Positions 46,976 to 56,006 of a stretch of DNA of 64,000 nt are shown here, piece after piece (positions within the stretch are counted from its first letter, which is position 1; each line of letters begins with the position of its first letter). A program made the translations under genes and the position numbers. The stretch is from assembly GCF_014189455.1 (NCBI RefSeq), contig NZ_CP050296.1:5080001-5144000 (forward strand), given 5' to 3'. The stretch comes from Mesorhizobium huakuii (GTDB lineage Bacteria > Pseudomonadota > Alphaproteobacteria > Rhizobiales > Rhizobiaceae). Below the pieces are notes generated by a model. The model did no database searches, was not told where the DNA came from, and saw only the letters and a list, made by a program, of their open reading frames with translations.

Positions 46976-47017
46976 TCTTCAATCTGCCCAAGTCTTCAAT
47001 CTGCCAAGCTCTTCAAC
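46976..47017 (+). repeat. Three tandem 17-base repeats before feuP
   Basis: TCTTCAATCTGCCCAAG (46976), TCTTCAATCTGCCAAGC (46993) and TCTTCAAC (47010) recur with exact 17-base spacing; ATCTGCCCAG just upstream is the tail of a further copy. The array ends about 16 bases before the feuP ATG, so it lies in the leader or promoter. Response regulators often bind direct repeats, but those are usually spaced 10-11 or 21-22 bases. Confidence 0.7.
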
Positions 47018-47033
47018 AGGTATCGATCTCCGC

Positions 47034-47699
47034 ATGCGTGTACTCGTCGTCGAGGATGACAAGGATCTCAACCGGCAGATAGCGGACGCGCTGGTCGACG
47101 CCGGCTATGTCGTCGACCGCGCCTTTGACGGCGAGGAAGGCCATTTTCTCGGCGACACCGAGCCTTACGACGCCGTCGTGCTTGATATCGGCCTGCCGCA
47201 GATGGACGGCATCAGCGTGGTCGAGCGCTGGCGCCGCGGCGGCCGCAAGATGCCGGTGCTGATCCTGACGGCGCGCGACCGCTGGAGCGACAAGGTCTCC
47301 GGCATCGATGCCGGCGCGGACGACTATGTCACCAAGCCGTTCCACATCGAGGAGGTGCTGGCGAGGCTTAGGGCGCTGATCCGCCGCGCCGCCGGCCATG
47401 CCTCGTCCGAACTCACCTGCGGGCCGCTGCGCCTCGACACCAAGGCCTCGAAGGCCGACGTCGACGGCGTGCCGCTGAAGCTGACCTCGCACGAATTCCG
47501 CCTGCTTGCCTATCTGATGCACCATATGGGCGAGGTGGTGTCGCGGACCGAACTGGTCGAGCATCTCTACGATCAGGATTTCGACCGCGATTCCAACACC
47601 ATCGAGGTCTTTGTCGGGCGGCTGCGCAAGAAGATGGGCATCGATATGATCGAAACCGTGCGTGGCATGGGCTACCGCATGCGCGAGCCGGAGGCGTAA
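47034..47699 (+). CDS. feuP: OmpR-family response regulator FeuP
   Basis: 221 aa. The receiver domain has VVEDDKD, phospho-acceptor D51 (VVLDIGLP), T in ILTARD and K in VTKPFH; a winged-helix DNA-binding domain follows (about 125-220). Rhizobial FeuP/FeuQ control export of periplasmic cyclic glucans (ndvA) and symbiosis. The start is ATG 47034. The kinase gene begins within or directly after this gene. Confidence 0.88.
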   Translation: MRVLVVEDDKDLNRQIADALVDAGYVVDRAFDGEEGHFLGDTEPYDAVVLDIGLPQMDGISVVERWRRGGRKMPVLILTARDRWSDKVSGIDAGADDYVTKPFHIEEVLARLRALIRRAAGHASSELTCGPLRLDTKASKADVDGVPLKLTSHEFRLLAYLMHHMGEVVSRTELVEHLYDQDFDRDSNTIEVFVGRLRKKMGIDMIETVRGMGYRMREPEA

Positions 47700-49110
47700 C
47701 TCGGAACCGCTCAAACCAACCGCAAGGGCGCCGCTTTCGCTGCGTTTGTGGCCGCGTTCGCTGACGTTCCGCGTCATCGCCTTTTCCACGGTCTGGGCGA
47801 TCCTGACCCTTGTCGTCATCTTCACCTTGATCACCACCCTCTATCGCCAGGCCAGCGAGCGCGGCTTCGACAGCCTTTTGTCGGCGCATCTGTTCAACCT
47901 GATCGGGTCCATCGGCATTTCCGACACGGGAGCGCTCACCGGTGCGCCCGACCTTGGGGACCTGCGCTTCTCGGAGCCGAATTCAGGCTGGTACTGGTCG
48001 GTCGAGCCGGCCTCGGAAGGCGTGCACGGCGACCTTCATTCGTCGTCGATGACGAGCAAAATCCCGTCGCCAAGCGTCGCCGAGGTGCCCTTCAATGCCA
48101 GTTTCCAGCGCAGCTATTCGGCCGAAGGCATCGACGGCGAGCAGCTCGAAGTGTTCGAGAGCGAATTCGTGCTCGATGCCAAGAACCGCGCCGCGCGTTT
48201 TCGTGTCATGGGCAACCAGAGCGAACTCGAACAGGAAATCGCCACCTTCCAGCGCCGCCTGTTGACTTATCTCAGCCTGTTCGGCGTCGGCATGATCGCT
48301 ATCAACGCCATTGCCATCCTGCTCGGCCTGCAGCCGTTGCGCCGGGTCCGCAACGCCCTTGCCATGGTGCGCGAAGGCACAGCGCAAAGGCTCGACGGCC
48401 GCTTCCCGGCCGAGATCGAACCATTAGCCAACGAAACCAACGCCTTGATCGAAAACAACAAACGCATTGTCGAGCGCTCGCGAACCCAGGTCGGCAATCT
48501 CGCCCATTCGCTGAAGACGCCGCTGGCCGTGCTGCTTAACGAAGGCAGGGCGCTTGGCGGCGCCAAGGGACAATTGATCGCCGAGCAGGCCGCCTCGATG
48601 CAGAAACAGGTCGACCATTATTTGCAGCGCGCCCGCGTCGCGGCGCAACGCGACAGCGTCGTCTACCGCACGCCGGTGGCGCCGCTGGTGCAGCGCATGG
48701 TGCGGGTCTTGCAGAAGCTCAACCCGCAGACCAGCCTGTCGCTGTCGCTGCCGGCCACCGAGATCGTCTTTGCCGGCGAGCGCGAGGACCTCGAGGAACT
48801 GCTCGGCAATCTTCTCGAAAATGCGATGAAATGGGCAAAAAGCGCAGTGTCGGTCACAGTGGCGCCGTCGGCCGGCAAGGATGACAATCTGTTCGAGATC
48901 AGCATTGACGACGACGGTCCCGGCATTCCCGAGGACAAGGCACGCGACGCGCTGAAGCGCGGAAGGCGCCTGGACGAGACAAAACCGGGAACAGGTCTGG
49001 GGCTTGCCATTGTCGCCGACCTCGTCAACGAGTATGGAGGCGTTCTCGCGCTCGAACGGTCCGGCATGGGCGGATTGAAGGCGGTGGTGCGATTGCGGAG
49101 CCTTCAGTGA
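47662..49110 (+). CDS. feuQ: Sensor histidine kinase FeuQ
   Basis: Up to 482 aa. First helix is LTFRVIAFSTVWAILTLVVIFTLITTLY, then a periplasmic sensor domain (about 65-195), a second helix (about 200-220), HAMP, and the phospho-acceptor His in LAHSLKTPLAVLLNEGRAL (about 282). The ATPase has NLLENAMKWAK, DDGPGIPED and GTGLGLAIV. PhoQ-like. The only in-frame starts are GTG 47662, overlapping feuP by 38 bases, or TTG 47746; neither has a clear binding site, so the start is uncertain. Confidence 0.86.
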   Translation: MAWATACASRRRNSEPLKPTARAPLSLRLWPRSLTFRVIAFSTVWAILTLVVIFTLITTLYRQASERGFDSLLSAHLFNLIGSIGISDTGALTGAPDLGDLRFSEPNSGWYWSVEPASEGVHGDLHSSSMTSKIPSPSVAEVPFNASFQRSYSAEGIDGEQLEVFESEFVLDAKNRAARFRVMGNQSELEQEIATFQRRLLTYLSLFGVGMIAINAIAILLGLQPLRRVRNALAMVREGTAQRLDGRFPAEIEPLANETNALIENNKRIVERSRTQVGNLAHSLKTPLAVLLNEGRALGGAKGQLIAEQAASMQKQVDHYLQRARVAAQRDSVVYRTPVAPLVQRMVRVLQKLNPQTSLSLSLPATEIVFAGEREDLEELLGNLLENAMKWAKSAVSVTVAPSAGKDDNLFEISIDDDGPGIPEDKARDALKRGRRLDETKPGTGLGLAIVADLVNEYGGVLALERSGMGGLKAVVRLRSLQ

Positions 49111-49319
49111 CGCTTTCTCGGGGCCAATCGACAGCGGTGGACGGCGTATGGTATGGCGATCTATCGATTGATCCCGGAGCAATACCGATTGCTCCAGAAG
49201 CGGCTGGCGGCGGCCAAATTTCCGACAAATATCAATACTATGGCCACGCCTACTTCTCCGATGACGCGGCCCCCGGCGCATCCATGGCAGGCTCCAACTC
49301 AAGAAAACCGGTTGTTGGC

Positions 49320-49757
49320 ATGAAGATTCGCGTCGCGCTTGTTTCCGCCCTGCTGGCCCTGTCCGGCTGCTCCACGTTGAGCGGCAAGGGCCCAACGCTC
49401 GCGCCGACACCGGCCTCGACGCCTCCATCAGCCGGCAAGGTCACCAAGTCGATCATTTCGGCAATGGACGGCGGCCTCATTGGCGGCTCGATCGGCAACG
49501 GCCTCAGCGAATCGGAAAAACGCAACGCGCTCGAGGCGGAATACAAGGCGCTCGAATATACGACGAGCGGCCAGAAGGTGGCGTGGAAGGGCGATCAGGC
49601 ATCCCACTATGGCGAGGTGGTTCCGGCCCAACCCTATCGCGTCGGTTCGCAAGACTGCCGCCAGTATACGCAGACGGTGTTCACCGGCGGCGCCGGGGTA
49701 ACGGCGCGCGGAACCGCGTGCCGCAATGCCGACGGCAGCTGGACGCCGCTGACCTGA
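49320..49757 (+). CDS. Small outer-membrane-type lipoprotein (surface antigen-like)
   Basis: 145 aa. MKIRVALVSALLALSGC ends in a lipobox with Cys17, followed by a proline-rich linker and DGGLIGGSIGNGLSESEKRNALEAEYKALEY, a glycine-zipper-like segment like those of 17-kDa surface antigens. The C-terminal half (SQDCRQYTQTVFTGGAGVTARGTACRNADGSW) resembles rickettsial RT0821/Lpp0805-type surface proteins. The frame is open back to the feuQ stop, but the ATG at 49320 places the signal correctly. Confidence 0.75.
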   Translation: MKIRVALVSALLALSGCSTLSGKGPTLAPTPASTPPSAGKVTKSIISAMDGGLIGGSIGNGLSESEKRNALEAEYKALEYTTSGQKVAWKGDQASHYGEVVPAQPYRVGSQDCRQYTQTVFTGGAGVTARGTACRNADGSWTPLT

Positions 49758-49874
49758 GATTCAGACCGGATCCGGCCGGTTGATGTCGATCAAGGACGTT
49801 CGGCGCGCCGACCGTCAAAGCGTCGCAGGATGCCTGTGTTGGCAGGGCAGGGCTCTGCCGTTATTGGAAGAACC

Positions 49875-51014
49875 ATGCTGTTCTGGGTCATAGCCGCATT
49901 ACTGACGCTCGGCGCGAGCCTGGCGGTGCTGCTGCCGCTGGCCGGGGGCGCCAAGGGCGCGTCGTCGAGCGGCGAGCATGATCTGGAAGTCTATCGCGAT
50001 CAACTGTCCGAGCTTGACCGCGACGCCGCGCGAGGCCTGATCCAGCCGGCGGAAGCGGCCGAGGCCCGCGCCGAAATCGCGCGCCGCATCCTTCGCCTCG
50101 ACAATGCGGATACGGCCGGCAAGGCGTCGGCCAGGCAGGCTTCGGTCACGGCACGGCTTGTCGCGACCGTGGCCGTGCTGGCGGTGCCGCTGATCAGTTG
50201 GGGTGTTTACAGCCGGATCGGCTCGCCCGACCTGCCGGCTCAGCCGCTCAGCGAAAGGCTGGCCAAGAACCCGGCCGACAGTTCGGTCGACGAATTGGTG
50301 GCACGGGCCGAGGCCCACCTTGCCGCCAACCCGTCCGATGGCAGGGGATGGGACGTGCTGGCCCCGGTCTATCTGCGCATGCAGCGCTTTTCCGACGCGG
50401 TGACCGCCTATCGCAATGCCATCCGCCTCGACGGCGACAGCGCTGTTCGCCAGGCCGGCCTCGGCGAGGCGATCGCCGGTGCGGCAGGCGGCATTGTTTC
50501 CGCCGATTCCCAAGATGCCTTCGAGGCGGCGCTGAGGCTTGATCCAGCCAATGCGAAAGCCAGCTTCTATCTGGCCATGGCCTTGGCGCAGGAGGGACGA
50601 AACAAGGAAGCGGTCGCGGCTTGGCAGGCAATGCTGGGCACGTTGCCACCGGATTCACCGTGGCGCGGCGCCGTCGAGCAGGCATTGGCCAAATCCGCCA
50701 GCCCCGAAGTCGCTTCCGGTGCCGCCGCGAAGGGGCCAGACGCCGCGGATATCGACGCCGCGTCCTCCCTGTCGCCGCAGGACCGCGAAGCCATGATCAA
50801 CACGATGGTCGCCGGCCTCGACGAAAAACTGCGGCAAAATCCGCGCGACCCGGAAGGATGGATGCGGCTCGTTCGTTCCTATGTCGTGCTGGGCAAGGCC
50901 GATCAGGCGCGCGAGGCGCTCGGTCGCGCCATCGCCGTCTTTGGCGCCGGCAGTGACGAAGCCAAGAAATTCACCGCCTTCGCCGCCTCGCTCGGCCTGA
51001 CGGCGACGGAGTAG
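49875..51014 (+). CDS. ccmI: Cytochrome c maturation protein CcmI (CycH)
   Basis: 379 aa. An N-terminal helix (MLFWVIAALLTLGASLAVLLPL), a cytoplasmic loop with YRDQLSELDRDAARGLI (the CcmI leucine-zipper-like motif), a second helix (about 95-115), and a periplasmic TPR domain with AYRNAIRLDGDSA and related repeats. CcmI holds apocytochrome c for haem attachment. First gene of ccmI-ccmE-ccmF-ccmH (rhizobial cycHJKL); the start is ATG 49875. Needed for the cytochromes c at 22.5-23.9 kb. Confidence 0.92.
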   Translation: MLFWVIAALLTLGASLAVLLPLAGGAKGASSSGEHDLEVYRDQLSELDRDAARGLIQPAEAAEARAEIARRILRLDNADTAGKASARQASVTARLVATVAVLAVPLISWGVYSRIGSPDLPAQPLSERLAKNPADSSVDELVARAEAHLAANPSDGRGWDVLAPVYLRMQRFSDAVTAYRNAIRLDGDSAVRQAGLGEAIAGAAGGIVSADSQDAFEAALRLDPANAKASFYLAMALAQEGRNKEAVAAWQAMLGTLPPDSPWRGAVEQALAKSASPEVASGAAAKGPDAADIDAASSLSPQDREAMINTMVAGLDEKLRQNPRDPEGWMRLVRSYVVLGKADQAREALGRAIAVFGAGSDEAKKFTAFAASLGLTATE

Positions 51015-51016
51015 AC

Positions 51017-51460
51017 ATGACGCGCAAGCAGAAACGGTTGTCGGTCATTGTCGGCGGGTTGGCTTTCCTGGGCGCCGCCACCGGGCTGACCTTCTACGCG
51101 CTTGGCCAGAAGGCCTCCTATTTCTACATGCCGGCCGACCTCACCACGGCGAGCCTCCAGCCCGGCCAGCGCATCAGGCTCGGCGGTTTGGTCGAAAAAG
51201 GCACGATCCAGCGCGGGCAGGGGGCGACGGTCGCCTTTTCGGTCACCGACACGCACAAATCGGTCAAGGTCACCTATACCGGCATCCTGCCCGACCTTTT
51301 CCGCGAGGAGCAGGGCGTCATCACCGAGGGCAGTTTCGGCCCGGACGGCGTCTTTGTTGCCGACAGCGTGCTGGCCAAGCATGATGAGCGCTACATGCCC
51401 AAGGAAGTGGCCGACGGGCTGAAGGCCAAGGGCGTCTGGCAGGAGAGCAAGAGTGAATAA
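51017..51460 (+). CDS. ccmE: Haem chaperone CcmE (CycJ)
   Basis: 147 aa. One N-terminal membrane helix, then an OB-fold domain. The covalent haem-binding His is in LAKHDERYMPKEV (about 122), the exact family motif. It accepts haem from CcmC and passes it to CcmF/H. It starts two bases after the ccmI stop. Its last codons lie in a short direct duplication that extends past the stop. Confidence 0.95.
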   Translation: MTRKQKRLSVIVGGLAFLGAATGLTFYALGQKASYFYMPADLTTASLQPGQRIRLGGLVEKGTIQRGQGATVAFSVTDTHKSVKVTYTGILPDLFREEQGVITEGSFGPDGVFVADSVLAKHDERYMPKEVADGLKAKGVWQESKSE

Positions 51461-51485
51461 CTCTGGTGGGAGAGCAAGAGTGAAT
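51437..51485 (+). repeat. 22-base tandem duplication at the ccmE/ccmF junction
   Basis: CTGGCAGGAGAGCAAGAGTG followed by AAT (from 51437) recurs from 51464 with two mismatches, 27 bases apart. The first copy encodes the ccmE tail; the second lies in the gap before ccmF. Confidence 0.7.
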
Positions 51486-51498
51486 TGCGGGAACCACC

Positions 51499-53490
51499 AT
51501 GGTTGAGACCGGACATTTCGCCCTGGTCCTGGCGTTTGCGCTCTCACTGGTGCAGATGATCGTGCCGCTGTTCGGCGCGCGCCTCAACAACCAGCGCCTG
51601 ATGGCCGTCGGCGGCCCTGTCGCGGTGACCGGCTTCGCGCTGACGGCGCTGTCCTTTGTCGCGCTGGCGAGTGCCTACGCGAACTCCGATTTCTCCGTGG
51701 CGAGCGTCTGGGAAAACTCGCATTCGCTGCAGCCGATGATCTACAAGATCACCGGAACCTGGGGCAATCACGAAGGCTCGATGCTGCTCTGGGTGCTGAT
51801 CCTGACCTTCTTCGGCGCGCTGGTCGCGGCTTTCGGCTCCAACCTGCCGGCGACGCTGCGTGCCAATGTGCTGGCCGTGCAGGGCGCCATTGGCGCTGCG
51901 TTCTTCCTGTTCATCCTGGCGACGTCGAACCCCTTCATCCGGCTCAATCCGGCGCCGATCGAAGGCCGCGACCTCAACCCGGTCCTGCAGGATCTCGGCC
52001 TCGCCATTCATCCGCCGCTGCTCTATCTCGGTTATGTCGGCTTCTCGATCTGCTTTTCCTTCTCAGTCGCCGCCTTGATCGAGGGCCGCATCGACGCCTC
52101 CTGGGCGCGCTGGGTGCGGCCATGGACGCTGGTCGCCTGGATGTTCCTGACCGGCGGCATCGCGATGGGGTCATACTGGGCCTATTACGAACTCGGCTGG
52201 GGCGGTTTCTGGTTCTGGGATCCGGTCGAGAACGCTTCCTTCATGCCGTGGCTGGCGGGCACCGCGCTGCTGCATTCGGCCATCGTCATGGAAAAGCGCT
52301 CGGCGCTGAAGATCTGGACCTTGCTGCTCGCCATCCTGACCTTCTCGCTGTCGCTGCTCGGTACTTTCCTGGTGCGCTCGGGCGTGCTCACCTCGGTGCA
52401 CGCCTTTGCCACCGATCCGACGCGCGGTGTCTTCATCCTGTGCATCCTGACGCTGTTCATCGGCGGCTCGCTGGCGCTGTTTGCGTTGCGCGCCTCGAGG
52501 CTGACGGCCGGCGGCCTGTTCCATCCGATTTCGCGTGAAGGCGCGCTTGTCCTCAACAATCTGTTCCTGACCACGGCGACCGCCACGGTGCTCGTCGGCA
52601 CGCTCTATCCGCTGGCGTTGGAGGCGCTCACCGGCGACAAGATCTCGGTCGGAGCACCGTTCTTCGACCTGACCTTCGGCCCCTTGATGCTGCCGCTTCT
52701 GGCCCTCGTGCCGTTCGGGCCGCTGCTGGCCTGGAAGCGTGGCGACGTCTTCGCCGCATCGCAACGCCTGATGGCCGCCTTCGCTGTGGCGCTGGCGGCG
52801 ATGCTGGTCACCGGCCTGTTTATCGACGGCTCCTCGGTGTTCGCCGCCCTCGGCATCGGCCTTGCCGTCTGGCTGGTCGCCGGAGCGCTCACCGACCTTG
52901 CGGTCAAGTCCGGCGTCGGATCGGTTGCACCGGCCGTCATGTTCAGGCGCTTCGCCGGCCTGCCGCGCTCGGTCTTCGGCACGGCATTGGCCCATCTCGG
53001 CCTCGGCCTGACATTGCTCGGCATCGTCGCCACGCTCTCCTTCGGCACCGAGAAAATCCTCGCCATGCGCGCCGGCGAGACGGTGGAATTGTCAGGCCAT
53101 ACGCTGCGTTTCGTCGGGCTTTATCCGGCGCAGGGGCCAAATTACAGCGAGGACCGTGGCCGCTTCGAACTGATCGGTGTCAGCGGCAGTCCTGTCGGCG
53201 AAATCAGTTCCGCCAAGCGTTTCTATCCGGTGCGGCAGACGACGACGACGGAGTCCGGCATCAAGACCCTTGGTCTTTCCCAGCTCTACATTTCACTCGG
53301 CGATGAAGCCAAGGACGGCTCGGTCGTCGTGCGCCTGTGGTGGAAACCGCTGGTGACGCTGATCTGGGGCGGTGGGCTGGTGATGATGGCGGGCGCTGCC
53401 ATGTCGCTGATGGACAGGCGCCTGCGGGTCGGCGCGCCCTCACGCCGGCGCAAGCAGGCGGGCGCCGCGGCGCCCGCGGTCCTGCCATGA
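51499..53490 (+). CDS. ccmF: Haem lyase subunit CcmF (CycK)
   Basis: 663 aa with about 14-15 membrane segments. The tryptophan-rich WWD-type motif WGGFWFWDPVENASFMPWL is near 233-251; conserved His lies in GTWGNHEGSM, AIHPPLLYLG and TALLHS. With CcmH it joins haem to apocytochrome CxxCH sites in the periplasm. Its stop overlaps the ccmH start (ATGA). Confidence 0.96.
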   Translation: MVETGHFALVLAFALSLVQMIVPLFGARLNNQRLMAVGGPVAVTGFALTALSFVALASAYANSDFSVASVWENSHSLQPMIYKITGTWGNHEGSMLLWVLILTFFGALVAAFGSNLPATLRANVLAVQGAIGAAFFLFILATSNPFIRLNPAPIEGRDLNPVLQDLGLAIHPPLLYLGYVGFSICFSFSVAALIEGRIDASWARWVRPWTLVAWMFLTGGIAMGSYWAYYELGWGGFWFWDPVENASFMPWLAGTALLHSAIVMEKRSALKIWTLLLAILTFSLSLLGTFLVRSGVLTSVHAFATDPTRGVFILCILTLFIGGSLALFALRASRLTAGGLFHPISREGALVLNNLFLTTATATVLVGTLYPLALEALTGDKISVGAPFFDLTFGPLMLPLLALVPFGPLLAWKRGDVFAASQRLMAAFAVALAAMLVTGLFIDGSSVFAALGIGLAVWLVAGALTDLAVKSGVGSVAPAVMFRRFAGLPRSVFGTALAHLGLGLTLLGIVATLSFGTEKILAMRAGETVELSGHTLRFVGLYPAQGPNYSEDRGRFELIGVSGSPVGEISSAKRFYPVRQTTTTESGIKTLGLSQLYISLGDEAKDGSVVVRLWWKPLVTLIWGGGLVMMAGAAMSLMDRRLRVGAPSRRRKQAGAAAPAVLP

Positions 53491-53954
53491 AGGCAAGGTT
53501 CTCCGCCGCGTTGCTCGTCCTGATGCTGGCGCTCGGCTTTGCCGGCACCGCGCTGGCGGTGAAGCCTGACGAAATGCTGGCCGATCCGGCGCTCGAGGCG
53601 AGGGCGCGGGCGCTGTCGGAAGGCCTGCGCTGCATGGTCTGCCAGAACCAGTCGATCGACGAATCCGATGCCGACCTTGCCCGCGACCTGCGCATCCTGG
53701 TGCGCCAGCGCCTGGTCGCCGGCGATACCGACCAGCAGGTGATGGACTATGTCGTTTCCCGTTACGGCGAGTTCGTGCTGCTAAAGCCACGTTTCGACCT
53801 GCGCAATGCGTTGCTTTGGGGCACGCCTGTGCTGTTGCTGCTGGTCGGAGGCGTATTCATTGTGCGGACCGCGCGGTCGCGTCGGACCCTGGCGACAAAG
53901 TCCCTGTCTTCAGATGAACAGGCGGCATTGGACGCCATCCTGCACCGCGACTGA
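53487..53954 (+). CDS. ccmH: Cytochrome c biogenesis thiol protein CcmH (CycL)
   Basis: 155 aa. The signal peptide ends near TALA; the periplasmic domain has LRCMVCQNQSIDESDADLARDLR with the redox pair C49/C52; a C-terminal helix (LLWGTPVLLLLVGGVFIV) anchors it. It reduces apocytochrome cysteines before haem attachment. Last gene of the ccm operon. Confidence 0.95.
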   Translation: MKARFSAALLVLMLALGFAGTALAVKPDEMLADPALEARARALSEGLRCMVCQNQSIDESDADLARDLRILVRQRLVAGDTDQQVMDYVVSRYGEFVLLKPRFDLRNALLWGTPVLLLLVGGVFIVRTARSRRTLATKSLSSDEQAALDAILHRD

Positions 53955-54087
53955 CGGCCGCGACTGCCCAGCCAACATTACCAAAGTTTCATGTGTCGGA
54001 AATGGCGCTGTAATGTGCGCCTCTCTAAGTCTCTCTCCCCGAGGATGCCGATCAAGCAGCGTCCGTTTGAAAGAGGATAAGAGACCC

Positions 54088-55641
54088 ATGAATATTGCCC
54101 CCAATTCATATTCCCGCACCCGCAAGCGTCTTCTGGCTGCCGCCGCTTCCGTCGCCATTGCCGGCGCGATCGGCGTTGGCGCACTGACCAGCGGAACCAG
54201 CCCCGTTCTTGCCGATGCCGTACGTGTCGAGGCGCCGCAGGTGCAGGGCTTCGCCGATGTCGTCGAGCGCGTTTCGCCGGCCGTGGTCAGCGTCAAGGTG
54301 AAGGCCAAGATCCAGCCGACCGCCGATGATGGCTCCGATGATCAGGACGGTCTCGACAATCTTCCCAACAATCCGCAGCTGCGCCGCTTCTTCAAGGAGT
54401 TCCGTGGCTTTGGCGACCAGAACGGTCAGAATGACGACGGTCATCGCCGCTTCGGTCACCGCGACCGCGGCAACAACGACCAGCCGCGCCCGGTGGCGCA
54501 GGGTTCCGGCTTCTTCATCTCCGAGGACGGCTACCTCGTCACCAACAACCATGTCGTCGAGGAAGGCACCGCTTTCACCGTGGTGACCAGTGACGGCAAG
54601 GAACTCGACGCCAAGCTTGTCGGCACCGATCCGCGCACCGACCTTGCCGTGCTCAAGGTCGATGGTGGTGGCAAGTTCACCTATGTCGATTTCGCCGACG
54701 ATTCCAAGGTTCGCGTCGGCGACTGGGTCGTGGCCGTCGGCAATCCGTTCGGCCTCGGCGGCACCGTCACCGCCGGTATCGTTTCGGCACGTGGCCGTGA
54801 CATCGGCGCCGGCCCCTATGATGATTTCCTCCAGATCGACGCCTCGGTCAACCGCGGCAATTCGGGTGGCCCGACCTTCAATCTCAACGGCCAGGTGGTC
54901 GGCATCAACACGGCGATCTTCTCGCCCTCGGGCGGCAGCGTCGGTATCGCCTTCGACATTCCTGCCTCGACCGCCAAGCAGGTTGTCGAAGACCTGATGA
55001 AGAACGGTGCGGTGCAGCGCGGCTGGCTCGGCGTCGAAATCCAGCCGGTTACCTCGGACATCGCCGAATCGCTCGGTCTGAAGTCCAACAACGGCGCCTT
55101 GGTGTCGAGCGCCCAGGACGATGGCCCCGGCAAGAAGGCCGGCATCACGGCGGGCGACGTCATCACCCAGGTCGAGGGCAAGGATGTCGCTTCGCCGAAG
55201 GAACTCGCCCGCCTGATCGGCGCCTATTCGCCCGGCAAGCCCGTTGACGTCACCGTCTGGCGCGACGGCAAGAGCCAGACGATCAAGGTCGATCTCGGCA
55301 AGCTGCCGGCCAGCGACAAGCAGGCCTCGAACGACCAGCAGCAGCAGCCCGCTGCTCCGGCCAAGCCCGACACGCTGGCCGATCTCGGCCTCACCGTCAC
55401 CAAGTCCGAAAACGGCAAGGGTCTTGTGGTGACCGATGTCGATCCCGACAGCGCTGCCGCCGACCGCGGCATCCAGCCGGGCGACATCATCACCGCGGTC
55501 AATTCGAACGAGGTGAACGGCACCGACGACGTCACCAAGGCGATGACCGACGCGGTGAAGGCCGGCCGCAAGGCGGTGCTGATGCAGATCACCCGCGACA
55601 ACAACAACCGTTTCGTCGCGCTGCCCGTCGCCAAGGGCTGA
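54088..55641 (+). CDS. degP: Periplasmic serine protease DegP/HtrA
   Basis: 517 aa. A signal peptide (RLLAAAASVAIAGAIGVGALTS) precedes a trypsin-like domain with His in TNNHVVEEG (about 154), Asp in RTDLAVL (about 184) and Ser in NRGNSGGP (about 259). Two PDZ domains follow (about 300-385, 425-510), joined by a Gln/Pro-rich linker. It degrades or refolds damaged envelope proteins. An AGAGGATAAGAG ribosome site precedes ATG 54088. A hairpin about 100 bases after the stop ends the message. Confidence 0.95.
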   Translation: MNIAPNSYSRTRKRLLAAAASVAIAGAIGVGALTSGTSPVLADAVRVEAPQVQGFADVVERVSPAVVSVKVKAKIQPTADDGSDDQDGLDNLPNNPQLRRFFKEFRGFGDQNGQNDDGHRRFGHRDRGNNDQPRPVAQGSGFFISEDGYLVTNNHVVEEGTAFTVVTSDGKELDAKLVGTDPRTDLAVLKVDGGGKFTYVDFADDSKVRVGDWVVAVGNPFGLGGTVTAGIVSARGRDIGAGPYDDFLQIDASVNRGNSGGPTFNLNGQVVGINTAIFSPSGGSVGIAFDIPASTAKQVVEDLMKNGAVQRGWLGVEIQPVTSDIAESLGLKSNNGALVSSAQDDGPGKKAGITAGDVITQVEGKDVASPKELARLIGAYSPGKPVDVTVWRDGKSQTIKVDLGKLPASDKQASNDQQQQPAAPAKPDTLADLGLTVTKSENGKGLVVTDVDPDSAAADRGIQPGDIITAVNSNEVNGTDDVTKAMTDAVKAGRKAVLMQITRDNNNRFVALPVAKG

Positions 55642-56006
55642 CAACGACTTTTCCGGTGCTGCGGTTTCAAACACCCCCGAGCCGCCGCATGGGAAAGCAT
55701 GGAGCCGGGTACGTTAGTCAGTCATCGTGCTCTCCTCCAGCGGCAGCGGGCCTCCCATCGCCCGCTGCCGCACATTTTGAAAGTCGCCCAAAAACGCTCC
55801 CTCGGGCTGGGCCGGGAGGATGTGGTGATTGCAGGATCATGCCTCGAAACAGGCCCCGAAACAGGCTTGTCGGGGATGAAGACAACCAGAGAACAAGATT
55901 TTATCGCGCGCGATCTCGATCATCTTGATCGCGACGTGCTTTGGCAAAGGCTAAAATGCAGATGCCGGCTACTCAACCTTCCAGCGAAATCGCGTATAAC
56001 GGCCCT
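55642..56006. other. Intergenic region between degP and the OmpR-type gene
   Basis: 365 bases. It holds one clear hairpin (55740-55771). The response-regulator frame is open back to 55941 but without homology. A promoter for the two-component pair is expected after the hairpin; no specific boxes are convincing. Confidence 0.4.
55740..55771 (+). terminator. Hairpin terminator of degP
   Basis: GCGGCAGCGGG (55740-55750) and CCCGCTGCCGC (55761-55771): a perfect 11-base stem, ten-base loop, then ACATTTTG. Confidence 0.75.

Noticed and set aside
46976..47017. Tandem 17-base repeats considered as a tiny CRISPR array
   Set aside because: Repeats are directly adjacent without spacers, and no cas gene is present.
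54106..55674. A 522-codon minus-strand frame opposite degP
   Set aside because: Shadow of degP, composed of biased Asp/Gly/Ala/Val residues with no domain; degP has complete catalytic and PDZ motifs.
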